Part shown: piece by piece, positions 46,390-54,952 of the stretch
Layout of the letters: each line of letters starts with the position of its first letter
Numbering within the stretch: the stretch's first letter is position 1
Source of the DNA: Caulobacteraceae bacterium
GTDB taxonomy: Bacteria; Pseudomonadota; Alphaproteobacteria; Caulobacterales; Caulobacteraceae
Assembly (NCBI GenBank): GCA_947476325.1
Contig: CANJPZ010000001.1
Span: 266,021 to 330,020, forward strand
Reading direction: 5' to 3'
Length of the DNA: 64,000 bases
The notes under the pieces: generated by a model
What the model was told of the DNA's origin: nothing
What the model saw: only the letters and a program-made list of their open reading frames with translations
Databases searched by the model: none
Position numbers and translations under genes: made by a program

Positions 46390-46929
46390 TCAAATCGTCA
46401 GGTCGAGGTCCTTGCGCATCTTCACGCCTTCATCGAACACTTCGGCAAGCACGAACATCACGCCGATGGCGAACAAGCCAACCACGTCGATGTTGGGACG
46501 GTAGTCGCGTACGGGGCTGTCAGGCGCGCACAGCAGTAGGATCGCCCAGACCGCGTAGCGCGAGACTTCAAGGGCGGCGAGGATCAGGCCGATGATGCGC
46601 AGCCGTCGGGCGTTCTCGGCCTGGAACGGCTGGCCGGCGACCAGGGTGATGAAAATCTTGCGCAGGCGCCCGACGATGCCGAGCAGGCCAAGCATGTAGA
46701 GCGCAAACAGCAGCAGGCCCGAGGCGCCGCGAGGGCTGGCAACGAACATCGGCGGGCCGTTGGGTCCCCAATGCCAGGTGGGGGTCGGCAAGGCCGGATT
46801 GGCCATGTGCAACGCGCTCCAAAGCGCAATTGCGCCCAGGCTCAGCAGGAGCAGGGCTATGAAGCCGAAGGAAATATCGAGAAAGACTTTCAGAAAGCTC
46901 GAAATCGAGCGCGGGCCCAGGGTGCGCAT
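46390..46929 (-). CDS. DUF2975 membrane protein
   Basis: A 179-residue protein with four predicted helices (FIALLLLSLGAIALWSAL, GLLLFALYMLGLLGIVG, RIIGLILAALEVSRYAVWAI, VVGLFAIGVMFVLAEVFDEG). The segment ITLVAGQPFQAENARRLRIIG and the closing EVFDEGVKMRKDLDLTI are typical of DUF2975. Function unknown. Its pairing with a small HTH regulator is a recurrent genomic association that suggests membrane-linked regulation. Confidence 0.83.
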   Translation of the reverse strand: MRTLGPRSISSFLKVFLDISFGFIALLLLSLGAIALWSALHMANPALPTPTWHWGPNGPPMFVASPRGASGLLLFALYMLGLLGIVGRLRKIFITLVAGQPFQAENARRLRIIGLILAALEVSRYAVWAILLLCAPDSPVRDYRPNIDVVGLFAIGVMFVLAEVFDEGVKMRKDLDLTI

Positions 46930-47073
46930 AGGAATGGGGGCCTTTCCCTTGTTTTCTTTGTTTCCGGTTCTACGGCCGGATTAACACATTCCCGCCGGAC
47001 TGTCCGACGGCAAAAGCGCATCAGACAGTCGGCGAGAATGCCCTGTTATGGCCGCACTTGGAAGCGGGACACA

Positions 47074-47187
47074 TTACAGGGACTGGACCACGAACATGGC
47101 TGCGCCGAGCAGGACGCCGGCGAGCAAGGTCAGGGCGCTGGTGATGTTGGCGGCCCGATCCAGAAGGCTGACATTTTCAAAGGTCAT
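47074..47187 (-). CDS. 37-residue single-helix membrane protein
   Basis: A short ORF found by reading the minus strand. ATG at 47187 has GGAG eight bases upstream. The product begins TFENVSLLDRAANITS, continues with a hydrophobic helix (LTLLAGVLLGAAMFVVQ) and stops at TAA 47074-47076. Start, ribosome site and helix all fit a real small membrane protein. No family recognised. One arm of a 12-bp inverted repeat lies just upstream of its ribosome site. Confidence 0.6.
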   Translation of the reverse strand: MTFENVSLLDRAANITSALTLLAGVLLGAAMFVVQSL

Positions 47188-47427
47188 AACAGTTACTCCA
47201 ATTTGTGCGTTGCACCATAAAAACCGGCCTATCCGGCTTCGACAGGGCTGAAATAGGCAACCCCATGACGATATTCAATACGTCATTATCGAAAAACAAT
47301 CAAGTTTTTTGTTGTTTCTTTATTGCAACGCACAATGGACTTGATGGCGCAAATGCGACCGCTCTTGCAACCCGGGTCGCAAACCCGGAGGAAGTCGGCT
47401 GCAATCGGGACACAGGCAGGACAAGGC
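47188..47427. other. AT-richer regulatory interval before rdgB
   Basis: A stretch of ~240 bases with clearly lower GC than its surroundings, including A- and T-runs near 47290-47320. No gene supported. It holds a spaced pair of TTGTGCGTTGCA sites in inverted orientation and should contain promoters for the small membrane gene (minus) and rdgB (plus). Confidence 0.55.
47203..47335. promoter_or_regulatory. Inverted pair of TTGTGCGTTGCA sites
   Basis: TTGTGCGTTGCA at 47203-47214 recurs as its exact reverse complement at 47324-47335, 109 bases apart. Each site contains TGC-N3-GCA, a pattern like operators of the PhaR/PhbF polyhydroxybutyrate regulators. Paired distant sites could support looping. 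Confidence 0.5.
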
Positions 47428-48030
47428 ATGGCGTTGACGCTACCCAGGGGACTTAAACTGGTGGCCGCCACCCACAATCCCGGCAAGGCCGTGGAGCTCG
47501 CGGCCCTGCTGGAAGCGCGCTTTAACCTGGTGTCGGCGGGTGCGCTTTCAATCCCTGAGCCGGACGAAACCGAGACCACCTTTGCCGGCAACGCCATTCT
47601 GAAGGCCCGCCACGCGGCAGAGCATTCAGGACTGGTCGCCATCGCCGATGACTCCGGCCTGAGCATTACGGCCCTAGACGGCGCGCCGGGGATCTATTCG
47701 GCCCGCTGGGCCGGCCCCGACAAGGACTTCGGACTGGCCATGCAACGGGTTGGGGAGCGGTTGACCGAGGCCGACTCCGAGGATCGCAGCGCATGGTTCA
47801 CCTGCGCCCTGGCCGTCGCCTGGCCAAATGGCCCGGCGGTGGTGTTCGAGGGCCGCCTCAATGGCGTGCTGACGTTTCCGGGACGGGGCATGAACGGTTT
47901 TGGTTACGATCCGATCTTCACGCCGCTGGGGCAGAGCCAGACATTTAGCGAGATGGAGCCGCCACAAAAAGACGCCATGAGCCATCGCGCGCGCGCGTTC
48001 GCCCAGTTGAAGGCGGCGCTGTTTGACTGA
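47428..48030 (+). CDS. rdgB: RdgB/HAM1 non-canonical purine NTP pyrophosphatase
   Basis: Removes dITP and XTP from nucleotide pools. 200 residues. Motifs are [18 protein letters not shown] at the start, [17 protein letters not shown], and [30 protein letters not shown] 47428 matches the family start; the frame is open ~100 bases further upstream but without conservation. hemW begins within its last codons on a TTG. Confidence 0.94.
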   Translation: MALTLPRGLKLVAATHNPGKAVELAALLEARFNLVSAGALSIPEPDETETTFAGNAILKARHAAEHSGLVAIADDSGLSITALDGAPGIYSARWAGPDKDFGLAMQRVGERLTEADSEDRSAWFTCALAVAWPNGPAVVFEGRLNGVLTFPGRGMNGFGYDPIFTPLGQSQTFSEMEPPQKDAMSHRARAFAQLKAALFD

Positions 48031-49165
48031 TCCCGCCCCGATCGCGGTCTACATCCACTGGCCCTACTGCAGCCGGATCTGTCCCTACTGCGACTTCAAT
48101 GTCGTGCGCGATCGCCGGCAGCCCGAACAGGCGGCGCTGGCGGCGGCGATCATCCGCGATCTGCAAGGTCAAGCTGCTCTGACGGGGCCCCGGAGACTGG
48201 TCTCGGTCTTCTTTGGCGGCGGGACCCCGTCTTTGATGGACCCGGACTGGGCCGGCCGCATCATCGAGGCCGCCCGGCGTCTTTGGCCGACAGACGGGCC
48301 GGTCGAGATTTCGCTGGAGGCCAATCCGACCGACGCCGAGGCCGGCCGGTTCGCCGCCTTCGCCGCTGCCGGGGTTCAACGTCTGTCGCTGGGTGTCCAG
48401 TCTCTGGACGATGCGCAGCTGGCCTTTTTGGGCCGCAACCATTCGGCCGCCGAGGCCCGCCGGGCGGCGCTGGTGGCGGGCTCGGTCTTTCCGCGCCTGT
48501 CCATCGATCTGATCTATGCCTTGCCGGACCAGACGGTGGGGGGGTGGCGCAAGGCGCTGGAGGAAGTCATCGCACTTGGCGCCGAACACATCTCGCCCTA
48601 CCAGCTGACCATCGAGGCCGGCACGGCTTTTGACCGCGCGGTGCGCCGCAAGACCTTCGCCCCACCTGGGCCCGACGCAGCCGCTGACCTGTTCGAGACA
48701 ACCCAAACGGTGCTCGAAGCCGCCGGGTTCGGCGCCTATGAGGTCTCCAACCACGCCCGGGGCGCCGCCGCCCAGTCGGTCCACAATCTCGCCTACTGGC
48801 GCGGCTGGGATTATGCCGGCGCTGGCCCCGGGGCCCATGGGCGCCTCACTATGGTGACCGGCCGCACCGCTATCGCGACCGAGCGGCGGGTGGCCGATTA
48901 TGTCAGCCTCGTCGACCAGACTGGCCTTGGCGTACGGGCGCCCGAGACGCTGGACGCCCGAGAACAGGCCGTAGAGCGACTGCTGCTGGGCCTGCGGGTG
49001 CATGAGGGCGTGCCCCTGACTGAACTTGAGGCCCTTGAACTCGACGCGCGCCAGATCGAAGGCTTTGTGGCCGACGGTCTGCTATTGCCGGGTGGCGGCA
49101 GGCTGGTTGCTACAGCGAAGGGACGCGCGGTGCTTGACCGACTGACCCATGACCTGATCCGATAG
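48023..49165 (+). CDS. hemW: Radical SAM heme chaperone HemW
   Basis: A radical SAM protein related to HemN that is thought to insert heme into respiratory enzymes. 380 residues. The cluster motif [11 protein letters not shown] (Cys16, Cys20, Cys23) is followed by [12 protein letters not shown] and [20 protein letters not shown]. It lacks the N-terminal extension with the extra Cys of true HemN. TTG 48023 overlaps the rdgB stop, implying coupling. Confidence 0.93.
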   Translation: MTDPAPIAVYIHWPYCSRICPYCDFNVVRDRRQPEQAALAAAIIRDLQGQAALTGPRRLVSVFFGGGTPSLMDPDWAGRIIEAARRLWPTDGPVEISLEANPTDAEAGRFAAFAAAGVQRLSLGVQSLDDAQLAFLGRNHSAAEARRAALVAGSVFPRLSIDLIYALPDQTVGGWRKALEEVIALGAEHISPYQLTIEAGTAFDRAVRRKTFAPPGPDAAADLFETTQTVLEAAGFGAYEVSNHARGAAAQSVHNLAYWRGWDYAGAGPGAHGRLTMVTGRTAIATERRVADYVSLVDQTGLGVRAPETLDAREQAVERLLLGLRVHEGVPLTELEALELDARQIEGFVADGLLLPGGGRLVATAKGRAVLDRLTHDLIR

Positions 49166-49169
49166 GCCA

Positions 49170-50042
49170 ATGGCCAGACCGCCCCTTGCCCCACCTGCCC
49201 TGAACCCCGCGCCGCTGGAGCCGGGGCTGTACCTGGTGGCTACCCCCATCGGGAACCTGCGCGACATCACCTTGAGGGCGCTGGACGTGCTGGCGGCCTG
49301 TGACCTCATTCTGGCAGAAGACACCCGGGTGACCGGAAAGCTGCTCGCCGCTTTCGGCCTGAAAAACAGGCTCGAGCGGTGTGACGATCACGCGGCGGCA
49401 AGGGCCTCGCCGAAGATCATGGCGCGGCTGGCGTTGGGCGAACGCATCGCCCTGGTTTCAGACGCCGGCACGCCCCTGGTGTCAGACCCCGGCTATCGCA
49501 TCGCGATGGACGCCATAGAGGCGGGCCACGAGGTCTGGCCAATCCCCGGCGCCTCGGCCGCCCTGGCCGCCCTGACCGTGGCGGGGCTTCCCGCCGACCG
49601 GTTTCTGTTTGCCGGATTTCCACCGCCGAAGTCGGCGGCGCGCAAGACCTTCCTTGAGGATCTGTCCGCCGTCCGCGCCACCTTGATCTTTTATGAGGGT
49701 GGGTCGCGTCTGGCTGCCAGCCTGGCCGACATGGCCGCGGTGTTCGGCCCGCGTCCCGCCGCCGTCTGCCGCGAACTGACCAAGCTTTATGAGACCGTGA
49801 CACGCGGGCCGCTCGATGTACTGGCCGCCAATCCGGTCTTCGCCGATCCGAAGGGCGAGCTCGTTATCGTGGTGGGACCCGGCGAGCAGACGGTCTCGAC
49901 TGCGGCCGACGCGGACCTGGCCCTGACCGAGGCCATGACTCGGCTGGCGCCCGGCGAGGCTGTGTCCGAGGTCGCCAAGGCGCTGGGTCTGCCCCGGCGC
50001 GATCTTTACCGCCGGGCTTTGGCCCTGAAGGAAAAGCAATGA
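49170..50042 (+). CDS. rsmI: 16S rRNA 2'-O-ribose C1402 methyltransferase RsmI
   Basis: SAM-dependent methylation of 16S rRNA in the decoding centre. 290 residues, tetrapyrrole-methylase fold: LYLVATPIGNLRDITLRAL, LILAEDTRVTGKLLAAFG, ALVSDAGTPLVSDPGYR, IPGASAALAALTVAGLP. It starts 4 bases after hemW and overlaps yraN by ATGA. The rsmI-yraN pair is conserved in many bacteria. Confidence 0.95.
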   Translation: MARPPLAPPALNPAPLEPGLYLVATPIGNLRDITLRALDVLAACDLILAEDTRVTGKLLAAFGLKNRLERCDDHAAARASPKIMARLALGERIALVSDAGTPLVSDPGYRIAMDAIEAGHEVWPIPGASAALAALTVAGLPADRFLFAGFPPPKSAARKTFLEDLSAVRATLIFYEGGSRLAASLADMAAVFGPRPAAVCRELTKLYETVTRGPLDVLAANPVFADPKGELVIVVGPGEQTVSTAADADLALTEAMTRLAPGEAVSEVAKALGLPRRDLYRRALALKEKQ

Positions 50043-50395
50043 GCCAGGCGCGCCGGGATCGGGGCGCAGCTGCGCGTCTGTCCGGCCGCCGGGCTGAGTG
50101 GACGGCGGCCCTATGGCTGATGCTCAAGGGCTATCGCATCCTGGGTTTCCGCCTCAAGACCCGGCAGGGCGAGGTCGATTTGCTGGCCCTGAAGGGCCAG
50201 GTCCTGGCCGTGGCCGAGGTCAAAAGCCGTGCGACGCTGGAGGCGGCGCTGGAATGCGTCACCGCTGACCAGCGTGATCGGTTGCACCGGGCTGGACGGC
50301 CCCTGGCCGGCCGTCTTGATCTGGTCGCGCTTGCACCGCGCCGCCGTTCGCGCCACATCCTTGACGCCTGGAAAAACGAGGCCGCAGGCACGTGA
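50039..50395 (+). CDS. YraN/UPF0102 family protein
   Basis: A 118-residue nuclease-fold protein of unknown biochemical role. The core RILGFRLKTRQGEVDLLALKG and VLAVAEVKSR carries the D-x(n)-E-x-K arrangement of restriction-like nucleases. It overlaps rsmI upstream and the next gene downstream by 4 bases each (ATGA, GTGA). Context suggests RNA or DNA maintenance. Confidence 0.9.
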   Translation: MSQARRDRGAAARLSGRRAEWTAALWLMLKGYRILGFRLKTRQGEVDLLALKGQVLAVAEVKSRATLEAALECVTADQRDRLHRAGRPLAGRLDLVALAPRRRSRHILDAWKNEAAGT

Positions 50396-51207
50396 ACCGC
50401 GAAGAGACCGAAATCGTCCTGCGGGGCCTAGGGCAAACTGCCGACGAAAACTTCGATCTGTTCGAGATCGCCTTGATCTGCGCCCTGCATGAGGATCCGT
50501 CGCGGGATCTGGCCCCAGCCCGCGCCCTGGCGCAAGAGGCGGCCGAACGGCTGCAGGCTCATCTGGCCGGCGGCCGGATTGCAGAGGCGCTGGCTGAGTC
50601 CCTAGCGGGTGACCTGGGGCTGGATGGCGACCTGATCAACTACGAGCATCCCGCCAACGCTGACCTTATCAGCGTCGCCCAACGCCGAAAGGGCCTGCCT
50701 GTGGCTCTTGGCATTTTCTACATAGCCGCCGCCCGCCGCTGTGGTCTCCAGGTGTTCGGCGTGGATTTTCCTGGCCACTTCCTGCTGCGGGTCGAGGCGG
50801 CTGACGGCCCGGTCGCCATAGACCCGTTCAGTCAGGGCCGGATTGTCCTGCCGTCGGAACTGACCGCACGGGCCCTGCAGGCTGGCCTGACGCCCGGCGT
50901 GGGCGACCGGCTGGAGGCCCTGATGACTCCCGTGCGCGACAGGGGCGTGGCCATCCGGCTGGAAAACAACATCTTCGCTCGGGCAGTAGGCCGTGGCGAC
51001 TTTCCGCGAGCCGAACGCTCGGCCCTGCGCCGGGCCCTGATCGATCCAGGTGATCACCGCCCATGGATCGATGTTGCTGCGGCGCGTGAAGGCCAGGGCG
51101 CCCTTGCTGGCGCCTTGCAGGCCCTGGCCATGGCCCAGACCCTTGACGGCGCCGCCGCAATCGCCGCCCGGGCGGCGCGGGAGCGTATGCGTTTGAAGCT
51201 GAACTAG
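50392..51207 (+). CDS. SirB1-type transglutaminase-like protein
   Basis: A 271-residue protein with an N-terminal SirB1/transglutaminase-like domain (YEHPANADLISVAQRRKGLP then VALGIFYIAAARRCGLQVFG and VDFPGHFLLR) and a C-terminal helical part with TPR-like features (LRRALIDPGDHRPWIDVAAA). Function unknown. It starts on GTG overlapping yraN. gshB follows 32 bases later. Confidence 0.85.
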   Translation: MNREETEIVLRGLGQTADENFDLFEIALICALHEDPSRDLAPARALAQEAAERLQAHLAGGRIAEALAESLAGDLGLDGDLINYEHPANADLISVAQRRKGLPVALGIFYIAAARRCGLQVFGVDFPGHFLLRVEAADGPVAIDPFSQGRIVLPSELTARALQAGLTPGVGDRLEALMTPVRDRGVAIRLENNIFARAVGRGDFPRAERSALRRALIDPGDHRPWIDVAAAREGQGALAGALQALAMAQTLDGAAAIAARAARERMRLKLN

Positions 51208-51239
51208 CGCAAGCGATCGTGCTGGGATAATCGGTTACC

Positions 51240-52187
51240 ATGACCCTATCCGTCGCCATCCAGATGGACCCCGTCGAGGGGATCAACATCGACACCGACA
51301 CCACCTTCTTCCTGATGCTGGAGGCCCAGACACGCGGCCATGGCCTGTGGGTCTATACGCCTGACCAGCTCTCGCTGGAGGACGGGCGGGTGATGGGTCG
51401 GGGGCGGGCGTTGAACCTGCGGGCGGTCAAGGACGATCACCACGCGACGGGCGTCATGGAAGTCCGTGACATGAGCGAGTTCGACGTGGTGCTAATGCGC
51501 CAGGACCCACCGTTCGACATGGCCTATATCACCGCCACCCACTTCCTGGAGCGCATCCACCCCAAGACCCTGGTGGTCAATGACCCGGCCCAGGTGCGCA
51601 ACGCGCCGGAAAAGCTGTTTGTCACCGAATTCGCCGGCGTTCAGCCGCCGACCCTGGTGACCAGCGATGTGGACGCCATCTACGACTTTCGCAGCCGGCA
51701 CGGCGACATGGTGCTCAAGCCCCTCTACGGCGGCGGCGGCTCAGGTGTGGTGCGGCTGAAACCGGACGACCCCAATCTGGATGCACTTCTTGAACTTCAC
51801 GCCATGATCAGCCGCGAGCCGGTGGTCTGTCAGAAGTTCATCCCCGCAGTCTCGGCCGGCGACAAGCGTATCCTCCTGATCGACGGCGAGCCGGTGGGCG
51901 CTATCAACCGTATTCCGGCCAAGGACCAGGTCCGCTCGAACCTGGCGCGCGGCGGGCGGGCCGAGGCGGTTGAGCTGACGAAGCGGGATCTGGAGCTGTG
52001 CGCCATCATCGGTCCGCAACTGAAGGCGCGGGGTCTGCTGTTTGTCGGTATCGACGTGATCGGCGACTACATGACCGAGATCAACGTTACCTCACCGACC
52101 GGCGCGCAACAGCTGAAACGGTTCGGCGGGGCGGATGCGGCGGTCCTGCTTTGGGATCGCATTGAGACGCTTCGGGCGCCTGTTTAG
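51240..52187 (+). CDS. gshB: Glutathione synthetase
   Basis: ATP-dependent joining of gamma-glutamylcysteine and glycine. 315 residues. The N-terminal [20 protein letters not shown] is the GshB signature, [17 protein letters not shown] follows, the ATP-grasp loop is [15 protein letters not shown], and the end reads [17 protein letters not shown]. It closes the rdgB-to-gshB run of same-strand genes. Confidence 0.96.
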   Translation: MTLSVAIQMDPVEGINIDTDTTFFLMLEAQTRGHGLWVYTPDQLSLEDGRVMGRGRALNLRAVKDDHHATGVMEVRDMSEFDVVLMRQDPPFDMAYITATHFLERIHPKTLVVNDPAQVRNAPEKLFVTEFAGVQPPTLVTSDVDAIYDFRSRHGDMVLKPLYGGGGSGVVRLKPDDPNLDALLELHAMISREPVVCQKFIPAVSAGDKRILLIDGEPVGAINRIPAKDQVRSNLARGGRAEAVELTKRDLELCAIIGPQLKARGLLFVGIDVIGDYMTEINVTSPTGAQQLKRFGGADAAVLLWDRIETLRAPV

Positions 52188-52485
52188 ACCGGAAGCTGAG
52201 CCATGACGGTTAGGTGACTGTTTCGCCTTATCTTCTCATATAGCTCCCCATTTGTTCTTGATCCGCTCTTAAAGCCATGGTCATCCCTGTGGACAAGTGC
52301 GGCATTAGGTAAAACCTCCTAAATTCGATGATGTTCACCATGGCATTAGGCGGTGAACTCATCGTTTTAGGTGTGTTTGCTACCTAATGCCGCAAAAGCG
52401 CATACTTGGTGCGTGCCGCAAGCTGACCGGTTGACCGTTAAAGCCCGCCGTGAACAGCTTGATGAAAAGTAGGAGGAGCGCGATT
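52188..52485. other. Intergenic interval with large palindrome
   Basis: About 300 bases with lower GC than the flanks and no gene. Its centre is a 97-bp imperfect palindrome (52298-52394). A ribosome site AGGAGGAG near 52470 belongs to the next gene. Confidence 0.7.
52298..52394. repeat. 97-bp imperfect palindrome with three GGCATTAGG copies
   Basis: Outer arms TGCGGCATTAGGTA (52298-52311) and TACCTAATGCCGCA (52381-52394) are perfect 14-bp inverted repeats. Inner arms share CCTAAA, CGATGA and GTTCACC in the same order. The 9-mer GGCATTAGG occurs at 52301 (+), 52342 (+) and 52383 (-), exactly 41 bases apart each time. No transposase or recombinase gene is adjacent. Candidate identities are a MITE, a recombinase target or a regulatory array. 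Confidence 0.85.
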
Positions 52486-53328
52486 ATGGACAAGGCCCCA
52501 CACAGCAAATCGCGGCGGATCGTCCGAGTTCTGGCGGTCACCGCGATGGCGGTCACGACTCTTATGGCTTTTGACGTCAATGCCCAGGGACCGGGCGGTG
52601 GCGGTGGCGGCGGCGGCTTTGGCGGTGGTGGCGGGGGCTTTAGCGGCGGCGCCCGCGGCGGCGCGCCCGGCGGGGCTCCAGGCGGCGTTCCAGGCGTCAG
52701 ACTGCCCCAGCGGCCAGCTGGCAGTTCCTGCACCGAGGTCGATATCGATGACCTGCCGGCCGGGGCCCAGGTGTAGTCTCTGATGGTGATGGTCTCGCCC
52801 AAGGTCAAACCGATGACACCGGAAGAGGATCAGGTGGTCCAGCAATGCTATGCGCGGACGGCGCAGGCCGGAGCAACGCCCTTTGCCGCCTCGCAAGCGA
52901 GGGAATCCATCGATCTTCGGGTGCCGGCCCTGGTGGTCTCCACCATGTCGCCGCAACAGATTCCGCTGTTGAATATCGCTTATCACACTGTCGCCAGCCG
53001 GGCCCAGATGACCGCTGACCCCAAGGGTGCGGTCAAGATGTTCATCCCGCGCGATGATCTGGACGCCACGATGGCGCTGTTGTCAGGCTACACCGTTGAG
53101 GATTTTGGTTTGCTGGTGACCGTGAAGAATGCTGCTGGCGATGTGGTCGCGCGGTCGAATGTCTTCCTGATCGGCTCCAAGTTGACCATGGCCAAGGACA
53201 AGGCGGCGCTCAAGGTTGATCGTGGCGATCTGAAGGACGTGGTCAAATGGACCGATGCGGCGGGTCAACCGCTGAGCTGGGACGGCCGGAAGTTTACCGA
53301 TGCGGCAGGTCACGCCGTCGCCTTGTAG
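52486..53328 (+). pseudogene. Exported Gly-rich protein gene with internal amber stop
   Basis: ATG 52486 follows a strong AGGAGGAG. A signal peptide (VRVLAVTAMAVTTLMAFDVNA-QG) leads into a Gly-rich stretch and CTEVDIDDLPAGAQV, then TAG at 52774 (codon 97). The same frame continues at once with SLMVMVSPKVKPMTPEEDQV and runs 184 more codons to 53328 with good coding character. CAG to TAG would explain the stop. The downstream ATG 52783 has no ribosome site. The family is not recognised. It may be a recent pseudogene, a sequencing error or a read-through case. Confidence 0.7.
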
Positions 53329-53420
53329 GATGAGGGCCTGGCCGCCGAGCAGTCCATCCTCGCGTCGGCTATAACCGGTTTGACCGCCCGTTAAGATGCG
53401 CCGCGCTAGTCTGCCGGCCA

Positions 53421-54935
53421 ATGAAAGCCGGTCCAACTTCCGCACCCACGCCTCTTGCGGCCCTGAGCCACGAGTTTCGCACGCCGTTGAACGCCGTGCT
53501 CGGCATGGCGCGCCTGCTGGAAGGCACCCGGCTGACCGCTGAACAGAAAGCCTATGTGGCGGCGCTAAAACAGAGTGGCGATCACCTGTTGTCGCTGGTT
53601 GGCGACGTGCTTGATCTGGCCCGGCTCGACGCCGGCGCCTTGACTCTGAATCCCGCGCCCATGCAGGTCGAAGGTCTGCTGCAGTCGGTAACCGAACTGC
53701 TCAGTCCCCGGGCCCACGAGAAAGGCCTCGAAATCGCCTGGGCCGCCCCGGCTGGTCTGCCGCCGATCCTCGCCGACGAAGGGCGCCTGAAGCAGGTGCT
53801 GTTCAATCTCGCCGGCAACGCGGTGAAGTTCACTGAACGGGGCGGCGTGCTGCTCAGTTGTGCCTTTGCGGAGTCGGACTGCGGCGTCGATCTGCGCCTG
53901 ACCGTTACCGACACAGGCCCAGGCGTGCCGGCCAACCGACAGGCCACGATCTTCGAGCCCTTCTCTCACGCAGATGACCGCGATCGAGCCCGCACCGATT
54001 CCAGCGGCCTTGGCCTGGCGATCGTCAGCCGCCTGGCCGGCGCCCACGGCGGTCGGGTCGGGGTCGAGTCTTCGCCGGGCGAGGGCGCCTGCTTCTGGTT
54101 TGAGGCGCGGTTCGAGGCCGCCGGACCGGCCGAGCAGGCAAGGCCCCTGGCCGGTCTGTGTGTTGTCATCGCCTCGTCGTCCTCGGTGTTGCGTGAGAGC
54201 GCTTGTCACCACATCGCGGCGGCTGGTGGCAGGCCCATGTTTTGTCTGACCCGCGAGGAGGCCGTGCGCCGTGCGCCGCAGGGCGCTGTGGTGCTGGTTG
54301 ACCAGGGTCTGGCGGGGGCCAAGGGCCGGGGCCTGCGCCCTGTTCCCGGACACCCCAGCCTGATCCTGCTGCAACCCGAAGCCCGCCGCCGCATCGCACC
54401 CAGCCGCGCCGCAGGCTTTGCCGGCTACCTGATCAAACCCTTGCGCCGGACCTCGCTGAGCGAGCGCGTACTCGCTGCGCTGGGTCGGCAAGGCGCCGGC
54501 ACTGCGGACGAGCGGGCGGATGCCCAGGTCGCCAGGGGCGCCCATGTCCTGCTGGTCGAGGACAATCCGATCAACGCCCTGCTGGCCCGAAAACTTCTGG
54601 AGCGTGAAGGCTGCGCCGTGGAGCTGGCGTCCACCGCTGAGGCGGCCATGCTGGCCGTGGCCGCCACGGACTACGATCTGGTGCTGATGGACCGCCGCCT
54701 GCCCGGACTGGACGGAGTCGCGGCGACCCGCCGGTTGCGCGCCGCCGGGGTGACGGCGCCCATCGTCGCCCTGACCGCTGACGCCTTTGAAGAGGATCGC
54801 CGCGCGTGCCTTGCCGCCGGCATGGATGATTTCCTGACCAAACCTCTGGATCCCCATGCTCTGCGCGCCCTTCTGGGCCGGGTGCTGTCTGATCGCTGGA
54901 CGAACGCCCAAGGGAACGCCAATCTCGCCTCCTGA
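53421..54935 (+). CDS. shkA: ShkA-like soluble hybrid histidine kinase
   Basis: A 504-residue cytoplasmic kinase without sensor or membrane domain. H-box SHEFRTPLN with His17, ATPase N-box FNLAGNAVKFTE, G boxes DTGPGVP and SSGLGLAIVSRL. A first receiver (~243-352) lacks the usual acidic pocket and is a pseudo-receiver; a second (~373-490) has Asp380, phospho-Asp424 and Lys474. This order is that of Caulobacter ShkA, whose pseudo-receiver binds cyclic di-GMP. The residues I recall for binding (Tyr, Ile, Pro, Arg in YLIKPLR) are here at 336-342, and the linker has DER at 363-365. ampG follows, as in Caulobacter. Confidence 0.8.
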   Translation: MKAGPTSAPTPLAALSHEFRTPLNAVLGMARLLEGTRLTAEQKAYVAALKQSGDHLLSLVGDVLDLARLDAGALTLNPAPMQVEGLLQSVTELLSPRAHEKGLEIAWAAPAGLPPILADEGRLKQVLFNLAGNAVKFTERGGVLLSCAFAESDCGVDLRLTVTDTGPGVPANRQATIFEPFSHADDRDRARTDSSGLGLAIVSRLAGAHGGRVGVESSPGEGACFWFEARFEAAGPAEQARPLAGLCVVIASSSSVLRESACHHIAAAGGRPMFCLTREEAVRRAPQGAVVLVDQGLAGAKGRGLRPVPGHPSLILLQPEARRRIAPSRAAGFAGYLIKPLRRTSLSERVLAALGRQGAGTADERADAQVARGAHVLLVEDNPINALLARKLLEREGCAVELASTAEAAMLAVAATDYDLVLMDRRLPGLDGVAATRRLRAAGVTAPIVALTADAFEEDRRACLAAGMDDFLTKPLDPHALRALLGRVLSDRWTNAQGNANLAS

Positions 54936-54952
54936 CTCGCGGGGAGGATTTC

